From contig JAQYWI010000003.1 in the NCBI GenBank assembly GCA_030145015.1, forward strand, positions 11,199 through 75,198: a stretch of DNA of 64,000 nt, in the 5' to 3' direction. The stretch's first letter is position 1. Every line of letters starts with the position of its first letter. This stretch comes from Desulfobacterales bacterium (GTDB lineage: Bacteria; Desulfobacterota; Desulfobacteria; Desulfobacterales; JAHEIW01). The notes under the pieces were generated by a model, which saw nothing but the letters and a program-made list of their open reading frames with translations, made no database searches and was not told the DNA's origin. The position numbers were made by a program, and so were the translations under genes. Positions 58,396 to 64,000 of this stretch are shown piece by piece.

Positions 58396-59322
58396 ATGAA
58401 ATATCATTCCATCATCAGCAGTACCATCGGCGCAACACCATTGGTTCGACTGAACCGAATTAATGCAGATGTGGATGCTGAAATATTTGCCAAACTGGAG
58501 TTTTTTAATCCCCTCGGAAGTGTGAAGGACCGCATTGCGGCCTCGATGATCGAAGCCGGTGAGCTGGATGGCTCGATCTCCTCAAAAACGCTTATCGTCG
58601 AGCCGACCAGCGGAAACACGGGCATTTCCCTGGCCTTTATCTGCGCCGCTAAAAATTATCGCCTCTGCCTGACGATGCCGGATACCATGAGCATCGAACG
58701 GCGCAAGCTTTTAACCCATATGGGCGCTGAGCTGGTTTTAACGCCCGGCGCCAATGGCATGCCGGGGGCTATTGAGAAAGCTGGGGAGATCCTTGAAACT
58801 GAAAAAGGCGCCTTTATGCCAAATCAGTTTGCGAATCCGGCCAACCCAAGAATTCACCGGGAAACAACCGCTCAAGAAATCTGGCGGGACACCGAAGGCC
58901 GGGTCGACATCCTCATCGCCGGTGTCGGCACCGGCGGCACCATTACAGGGGTATCGCAGTTCATCAAACCCCGCAAACCGTCTTTTAAAGCCATCGCGGT
59001 GGAGCCTACCGATTCTGCGGTACTCTCCGGCGGCCAAAAAGGACCGCACAAAATCCAGGGGATCGGAGCCGGCTTTGTCCCTGATGTACTGGATCAATCC
59101 CTGCTGGACGACGTGGTGACCGTGTCCAACGATGACGCCTTTGAAACTTCGCGCCAACTGGCCAAACTGGAAGGTATTGTTTGCGGCATCTCATCCGGTG
59201 CGGCGGTGAAGGCAGCCCTTGAGGTGGCCAGGCGTTCCGATTCCGGCGGTAAAACCATCGTGGTGATCATCCCCAGCCCGGCGGAAAGATACATCAGCAC
59301 GCCCCTCTTCAATGACGATTAG
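58396..59322 (+). CDS. cysK: cysteine synthase A (O-acetylserine sulfhydrylase)
   Basis: A 308-residue PLP enzyme: the lysine that binds PLP is Lys44 in [10 protein letters not shown], the substrate loop is [13 protein letters not shown], the phosphate loop is [11 protein letters not shown], and Ser in [12 protein letters not shown] holds the pyridine N. It joins sulfide with O-acetylserine made by the CysE encoded just upstream. Ribosome site ACAGGAGG. Upstream, 58290-58375, GTTATTCGC and GGAATAAC-type sequence forms a weak fold-back. Its TAG stop starts the 59320-59496 repeat element. Confidence 0.95.
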   Translation: MKYHSIISSTIGATPLVRLNRINADVDAEIFAKLEFFNPLGSVKDRIAASMIEAGELDGSISSKTLIVEPTSGNTGISLAFICAAKNYRLCLTMPDTMSIERRKLLTHMGAELVLTPGANGMPGAIEKAGEILETEKGAFMPNQFANPANPRIHRETTAQEIWRDTEGRVDILIAGVGTGGTITGVSQFIKPRKPSFKAIAVEPTDSAVLSGGQKGPHKIQGIGAGFVPDVLDQSLLDDVVTVSNDDAFETSRQLAKLEGIVCGISSGAAVKAALEVARRSDSGGKTIVVIIPSPAERYISTPLFNDD

Positions 59323-59496
59323 AAATACTCAAAAAAAAGTGCCTAAAGTGAACTAAAGTTCGAAGTGACTAAAGTTGTGGTGTCGCTACGCTCCGTCTTT
59401 TATAAAACAGACAGGATGCCTTAACTTTAGTCACTTTAGCTCACTTTAGGCATTTTAGGCACTTTTTTAATAAAGCTATTATTTTTGAGACAGGCG
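59320..59496. repeat. family C repeat between cysK and lpd, with degenerate MITE-like ends
   Basis: The left end TAGAAATACTCAAAAA (at the cysK stop) and right end TTTTTGAGACAGGCG at 59482-59496 resemble the element ends at 7099 and 47044. Inside, AAAAAAAAGTGCCTAAAGTG at 59331 and CATTTTAGGCACTTTTTTAA at 59451 pair as arms. The core GTGGTGTCGCTACGCTCCG is inverted compared with 41571-41795. With A- and T-runs outside the stem it can act as a bidirectional terminator between the convergent genes cysK and lpd. Confidence 0.7.
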
Positions 59497-59516
59497 CCTG
59501 TTTATAAATACAAAAC

Positions 59517-60944
59517 TTAAGACGCGTAAATGGAACATTTTTGCACCGCCATGGCGGCCTCCTGCAGGGCCTCGGCAAATGTTGGGTGCCCGTGCACGGT
59601 GCGGGCAATATCTTCCGAGCTGGCCCCAAACCCTACTGCCAGTACGCTCTCGGCAATCATATCCGCTGCCCGGGGTCCGATGATGTGCACCCCTAAAACC
59701 CGATCGGTTTTTTCATGGGCCAGGACCTTGACAAACCCTTCTGTTTCTCCCATGCAGCGTGCACGTCCGGCGCCGGTGAACGGATAGGTCCCCGCGCAGT
59801 AGGGGATATCGCGTTCTTTAACCTGCTCCTCGGTCAGCCCCACACTGGCCACTTCGGGCCAGGTATAAATAACCGACGGCATGGCATCGTAATTGACTTC
59901 ACCCGGGCGCCCGGCAATGATTTCGGCTACGGCGATACCCTCGGCCGAGGCCTTGTGAGCCAGCATGGGTCCGGGAATCAGATCGCCAATAGCATAAATT
60001 GACGGGATATTGGTGCGATAAGCGCTGTCCACTTTTACCCATCCGGTTTGCGGATCGGTTTCCACACCGACGTCTTCCAACCCCAGATCACGGGTGAAAG
60101 GACGCCGGCCCACGCACACCAGTAACTTGTCACAGGTTACCGTTTCTTTTTTGCCTTTGGCTTCCAGTTCGACCTTAATGTTTTTGGTTAACGCTTTTGC
60201 CTGGGTTACTTTCGAATTCATGAAAAATTTAAATCCCTGACGCTTAAGGACGCGCTGCAGTTTGCGCCCCACCTGCCCGTCGAGTCCGGTGGCGATTTTA
60301 GGCAGCATTTCAAATAAACTCACCTTGGCGCCCAGTCGCAGCCAAACCGATCCGAGCTCCAGCCCGATATAGCCGCCGCCCACGATACCTAAATGTTTGG
60401 GTACGGCGTCGAATTTTAAGGCCTCCGTCGAGCTGATGATCCGGCTGCCGTCGAAAGGCAGATCGGGCAAAGGCACGCTTTCACTGCCGGTGGCCAAAAT
60501 AATGGCCCTGGCCGTTAAGATAGTGGTTTGCTTCTTTTTCCCAGAGCCCGAATCGGATTCGACATTTACCTGATCCGCTCCTGTCAGGCGTGCGCTGCCA
60601 TGAATGATTTCCACTTTATTACCTTCAAGAAGTCTGCGGACATTTTCAGTCAGGTCCTGAACCACTTTTTCCTTGCGAGCCATCATCACTGCAATATCAA
60701 AACTGATGCGGCCGGTTTTGATGCCGTGATCACCAAACTGGTTTTTAGCCAGCTGGAGATATTCGCTTGAGTCCAGCAGGGCTTTGCTGGGAATACAGCC
60801 GACATTGAGACAAACGCCTCCCAGGCGAGTTGCTTTTTCAATACAGGCGACTTTCAAACCCAGCTGGGCCGAGCGCACGGCGGCCACATAACCGCCGGGT
60901 CCGCTGCCGACAATGATCACATCGTAGGTGCTGTTTGGAGCCAT
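59517..60944 (-). CDS. lpdA: dihydrolipoyl dehydrogenase (E3)
   Basis: 475 residues. FAD site VIIVGSGPGGYVAAVRSAQL; redox disulfide Cys45/Cys50 in GGVCLNVGCIPSKAL; NAD site IVGGGYIGLELGSVWLRLG; central FAD block YAIGDLIPGPMLAHKASAEG; and the His-Glu pair in HGHPTFAEALQEA at the C-terminus. It reoxidises the lipoyl group of the E2 encoded upstream (two bases apart). All residues needed for activity are in place. Confidence 0.96.
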   Translation of the reverse strand: MAPNSTYDVIIVGSGPGGYVAAVRSAQLGLKVACIEKATRLGGVCLNVGCIPSKALLDSSEYLQLAKNQFGDHGIKTGRISFDIAVMMARKEKVVQDLTENVRRLLEGNKVEIIHGSARLTGADQVNVESDSGSGKKKQTTILTARAIILATGSESVPLPDLPFDGSRIISSTEALKFDAVPKHLGIVGGGYIGLELGSVWLRLGAKVSLFEMLPKIATGLDGQVGRKLQRVLKRQGFKFFMNSKVTQAKALTKNIKVELEAKGKKETVTCDKLLVCVGRRPFTRDLGLEDVGVETDPQTGWVKVDSAYRTNIPSIYAIGDLIPGPMLAHKASAEGIAVAEIIAGRPGEVNYDAMPSVIYTWPEVASVGLTEEQVKERDIPYCAGTYPFTGAGRARCMGETEGFVKVLAHEKTDRVLGVHIIGPRAADMIAESVLAVGFGASSEDIARTVHGHPTFAEALQEAAMAVQKCSIYAS

Positions 60945-60946
60945 AA

Positions 60947-62290
60947 TTAAATCTCCATCATAATCCGTTCCGGGTTTTCAATACATTCTTTGATGCGCTT
61001 GAGAAAAGTGACGGCTTCGCGGCCGTCAATAATACGGTGATCGTAACTGAGCGCAAGATACATCATGGGCCGGATCACCGTCTGATCCTCAATGGCGATG
61101 GGCCTTTTTTCGATGCGGTGCATCCCGAGAATTGCACTTTGCGGCATGTTTAATATGGGTGTGCTCAGCAGTGAACCGAAAACGCCGCCGTTGCTGATGG
61201 TAAACGTGCCGCCTTCGAGGTCGGACAATTCCAGCCGATTTTCTTTTATTTTATCGACATAATCGACAATGGCCTGTTCAAGCTCGGCGAAGTTAAGCCG
61301 ATCGGCATGACGAATGACGGGAACCACCAGCCCTTTTTGCGACCCGATGGCAACACCGATATGATAATAATGATGGTAGACGATGTCTTTTTCATCGATA
61401 AAGGCATTGGCTTCGGGAAATTCTTTGAGCGCTTCCACACAGGCTTTGATAAAGAAGGACATCATGCCCAGCGAGATACCGTATTTTTTCATAAAACTGT
61501 CTTTGAACTGCGCCCGGAGTGCCAGCACCCGGGTCATATCGACATCGTTAAAGGTGGTCAGCATGGCGGTATTTTGCTTGGCATTCAGCAGATGCGAGGC
61601 AATCCGCTGGCGGATGGGGCTCATCGGTTTGCGCGTGATCCCTTCTTCGCCGGCCTTTGGTGTTTCAACTGACGGCTGCGGCGGGGTTCCGGCGGGTTTT
61701 TGAACGGCGGCAGCACTCGGCGCCGGCACCGGGGCAGCTGTCGGTGCTTGAGTGCTCTCAAGAAACAAAACAACGTCCCCCTTGGTGATCCTTCCACCGG
61801 GTCCGGTTCCGCTGATCTGTGAGGGGTCTAGACTTTTTTCAACGATCAGCCGGCGCACAGACGGCGCCAGGACATCTGAACCCAACAACGGCCGGGTCGC
61901 AGACACCGGTTGCGGTGATACCGGTTCCGGCGCTGCCGGAGCAGAAGGTTCCGAGACAGGTTCCGGCGGTTTTTCGGGCGCTGCGGCTTGCGGCGGCGCT
62001 TCTTTTATTTCAGGTGTTTTCGGAGCCGGAGGAGGTTCAGCAGGTTTCGAGACACCTGCGGTATCAATGCTGCCGACCACCGCGCCGATGGCGACCGTTT
62101 CACCTTCTTCAACCCTAATCGATAGTATGCCTTCGGCCTCGGAGACGACCTCTAAAGTGACTTTGTCGGTTTCAATAACAAAAAGCGGCTCGTCTTTTTT
62201 AACCGTATCACCATCACCTTTGAACCATTGGGCGAGTAGCGCTTCAGTTACCGATTCGCCCACGCTGGGGACTTTTACTTCAACTACCAT
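60947..62290 (-). CDS. sucB: dihydrolipoyllysine succinyltransferase (E2 of 2-oxoglutarate dehydrogenase)
   Basis: 447 residues. Lipoyl domain 1-77 with Lys43 in ETDKVTLEV; a Pro/Ala/Glu linker ([19 protein letters not shown]...); the E3/E1-binding domain [20 protein letters not shown]; a second Pro-rich linker; and the catalytic domain from about 215, with [37 protein letters not shown] and active-site [15 protein letters not shown]. One lipoyl domain and the DVDMTRVL start of the core speak for SucB, not for a pyruvate complex E2. It lies 135 bases downstream of the E1 stop, across a repeat. Confidence 0.93.
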   Translation of the reverse strand: MVVEVKVPSVGESVTEALLAQWFKGDGDTVKKDEPLFVIETDKVTLEVVSEAEGILSIRVEEGETVAIGAVVGSIDTAGVSKPAEPPPAPKTPEIKEAPPQAAAPEKPPEPVSEPSAPAAPEPVSPQPVSATRPLLGSDVLAPSVRRLIVEKSLDPSQISGTGPGGRITKGDVVLFLESTQAPTAAPVPAPSAAAVQKPAGTPPQPSVETPKAGEEGITRKPMSPIRQRIASHLLNAKQNTAMLTTFNDVDMTRVLALRAQFKDSFMKKYGISLGMMSFFIKACVEALKEFPEANAFIDEKDIVYHHYYHIGVAIGSQKGLVVPVIRHADRLNFAELEQAIVDYVDKIKENRLELSDLEGGTFTISNGGVFGSLLSTPILNMPQSAILGMHRIEKRPIAIEDQTVIRPMMYLALSYDHRIIDGREAVTFLKRIKECIENPERIMMEI

Positions 62291-62332
62291 AATAGCCTCT
62301 TTTTCGTTTACTACAATTTATCAGTATCAGCA

Positions 62333-62420
62333 CCTGGCTCCTTGCTTCTGGCTGCCGGCAACTGGCTGACAAGGGGCAGAATAAAGAAGCCAGCTGCCAG
62401 CGGCCAGCAGCCAGCGGCAC
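62333..62420. repeat. fold-back repeat between sucA and sucB (GGCTGCCGGCAACTGGCTG arms)
   Basis: CACCTGGCTCCTTGCTTCTG and GCTGCCGGCAACTGGCTG on the left fold back on CCAGCTGCCAGCGGCCAGCA and GCCAGCGGCACC on the right, via GGGGCAGAATAAAGAAG. It lies inside the operon; it could lower read-through from sucA to sucB or protect one mRNA end. Confidence 0.65.
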
Positions 62421-62425
62421 CTGAT

Positions 62426-64000
62426 TTACCCCACGGCCGCTTTGCCTTTGCTGACTGCCGGCGGCCCCAGGGCCTGCGCGATGATGGCCTGTTGTTCCAA
62501 TTTGGCCAACCCGGGAAAACCGGTTGCCGGGCTGGAAGATGCTTTTCGGCCGATATAGCTGAATGATTTTCCGGAAACGGCCTTTAAGCGCGGCTGTATA
62601 AATTGCCAGGCACCCATGTTTTGCGGCTCTTCCTGGACCCAGAACCATTTCTTGGCCTGACGATATTTTTGGAAGACCTTTTTAATTTGTGATTGTGGAA
62701 ACGGATAGAACTGCTCGAGCCGCACGATGGCAATACCTGTTTTTTCTAATTCGTTGCGGTTTTGAAACAGTTCATAAAAAATTTTTCCGCTGCAGACCAA
62801 AACAGTTGTGGCCTGCCTGGAGCCGCCGGGATCATCCAGAACGGGCTGGAAATGGCCTGCCGACAGGTCATCCGTTTTTGAAACCGCCAGCGGATGGCGC
62901 AACAGGCTTTTGGGCGTCATGATAATAAGGGGCTTGCGAAACCGCGCTTTAACCTGGCGCCGCAACAAATGAAAATATTGAGCCGGTGTGGTCGGATTGC
63001 TCACCTGGATGTTGTCGGCGGCGCACAGCTGTAGAAACCGCTCAAGCCGGGCACTGGAATGTTCGGGACCCATGCCCTCGTAGCCGTGGGGCAGCAGCAA
63101 AGTCAGGCCGCTGAGACGCTGCCACTTGGTTTCCCCGCTGGCGATAAATAGATCGATGACGGACTGCGCATTATTAACGAAGTCGCCAAACTGAGCCTCC
63201 CACAGAACCAGGCAGTTGGGTCGTGCCAGAGAATAACCGTATTCAAAGCCGAGTACACCGGCCTCAGACAAAAGGCTGTCATAAACGTAAAACCGGGCCT
63301 GATCGGCATCAATTGAATTTAAGGGGAAATGGCGCGTTTCATTTTGAATGTCGACCAATGTGCTGTGGCGCTGGCTGAAGGTGCCGCGGCCGCTATCCTG
63401 GCCGCTCAGGCGGACGGAGATGCCTTCTTTCAGCAGGGATGCGAACGCCAGTGTTTCGGCATTGGCCCAATCAATGCCTTGGCCCTGCTCAACCGATTCC
63501 AGGCGCTTTTTAAGCAGGCGCTGCAGTTTCGGGTTTATGGAAAAATCGTCTGGAACCGTATTCAATTTCCTGGACAAGGAAATAAGAACATCCTTATCGA
63601 CACCTGTCGCTACCGGGTCGTGAGTGTAGGCAGCGCTGATGCCGTCCCATTCTTCATAGAACCGGGACTCCGGAAAGGGGCATTCACTGCCGTGAACGGT
63701 TGCATAGGCCTGGTCCAGCTGGCTGTTGATTTCTGCCGTCATCTTGTCGATATCATCCTGGCGGGCGATACCTTCGGAAATCAATTGGTCGGCGTAAAGT
63801 TGATGCAACGAAGGTCGCTGGCGGATGCGGTCATACATTCCGGGCTGGGTAAAATAGGGTTCATCGCCTTCATTATGCCCGTAACGGCGGTAACAGACCA
63901 GATCAATGACAACATCTTTGCCGTACTCGCGGCGGTAATCAGCGGCCAGTTGCATGACATGCAAGACGGCTTCGGGGTTTTCACCGTGCACGTGAAAGAT
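62426..64000 (-). CDS. sucA: 2-oxoglutarate dehydrogenase E1, C-terminal part
   Basis: About 525 residues reach the right edge; the start and the ThDP-binding half are outside. Seen: VIDLVCYRRYGHNEGDEPYF and TQPGMYDRIRQRPSLHQLYA, very typical of OdhA/SucA; FSQRHSTLVDIQ; LPHGYEGMGPEHSSARLERF; and the C-terminal YIGRKASSSPATGFPGLAKLEQQ, diagnostic of 2-oxoglutarate E1. It decarboxylates 2-oxoglutarate and passes succinyl groups to E2. Gene order E1-E2-E3 on the minus strand is complete. Full length would be about 900 residues. Confidence 0.95.
   Translation of the reverse strand: MFHVHGENPEAVLHVMQLAADYRREYGKDVVIDLVCYRRYGHNEGDEPYFTQPGMYDRIRQRPSLHQLYADQLISEGIARQDDIDKMTAEINSQLDQAYATVHGSECPFPESRFYEEWDGISAAYTHDPVATGVDKDVLISLSRKLNTVPDDFSINPKLQRLLKKRLESVEQGQGIDWANAETLAFASLLKEGISVRLSGQDSGRGTFSQRHSTLVDIQNETRHFPLNSIDADQARFYVYDSLLSEAGVLGFEYGYSLARPNCLVLWEAQFGDFVNNAQSVIDLFIASGETKWQRLSGLTLLLPHGYEGMGPEHSSARLERFLQLCAADNIQVSNPTTPAQYFHLLRRQVKARFRKPLIIMTPKSLLRHPLAVSKTDDLSAGHFQPVLDDPGGSRQATTVLVCSGKIFYELFQNRNELEKTGIAIVRLEQFYPFPQSQIKKVFQKYRQAKKWFWVQEEPQNMGAWQFIQPRLKAVSGKSFSYIGRKASSSPATGFPGLAKLEQQAIIAQALGPPAVSKGKAAVG

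Overview
The window looks like a chromosomal segment of an anaerobic, probably sulfate-reducing Desulfobacterota bacterium (Desulfobacterales-like). The evidence is indirect but consistent: a heterodisulfide-reductase locus whose HdrA carries an in-frame UGA (selenocysteine), a Ni-Fe-S carbon monoxide dehydrogenase (CooS), a CIO-type bd oxidase for oxygen defence, a sulfide:quinone-oxidoreductase-like flavoprotein with a DUF1641 partner, a ferredoxin:thioredoxin-reductase-like protein, and stand-alone Fur- and Rrf2-type redox regulators. No rRNA, tRNA, prophage or CRISPR array was seen.

Layout. 1-5.5 kb: DUF72 fragment, lexA, an ABC-2 export pair, a transglutaminase-like protein (all minus). 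5.6-13 kb: a small operon of uncharacterised proteins (TIGR04076, DUF169), a glycosyltransferase, a lipoprotein, an amidohydrolase, then a decayed patch with remnants of an SDR and a methyltransferase around an intact secreted protein, and a PH/zinc-ribbon membrane protein. 13-21 kb: a second ABC-2 pair, mobB-sfsA, a sigma-54 activator, split transketolase, mntP. 21.8-28.5 kb: a REP-type (Y1) transposase with 26-bp inverted repeats, a SulP remnant, an RND efflux pair and a truncated asmA. 28.5-36 kb: rseC-like gene, vapBC, cydBA with an overlapping 39-residue membrane protein, an FGase-like protein, cooS. 36.4-46.6 kb: glutaredoxin/FTR pair, citrate synthase, Fur-family regulator, epimerase, exonuclease III, flavin reductase, DUF2156, antiporter, receiver protein and a tandem Usp protein. 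47-53 kb: hdrA(Sec)-hdrB-membrane FeS/cytochrome b fusion. 53-64 kb: DUF1641-SQR, Rrf2, cysE-cysK, then lpd-sucB-sucA of the 2-oxoglutarate dehydrogenase complex, cut by the right edge.

How the genes work together. The most coherent redox unit is the hdr locus. A membrane protein with six hydrophobic segments, one CxxCH site and four cysteine quartets typical of [4Fe-4S] clusters could pass electrons between the periplasm or quinone pool and soluble HdrB/HdrA. CooS, SQR, FTR and the bd oxidase add further electron entry or exit points. Citrate synthase plus 2-oxoglutarate dehydrogenase point to parts of a TCA cycle, and cysE-cysK to cysteine synthesis.

The second strong theme is repeats. Nearly every larger intergenic gap holds a fold-back repeat, several in diverged copies tens of kb apart. 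Several begin exactly at the stop codon of the preceding gene. All domain names were assigned by eye from sequence motifs; no database search was possible.
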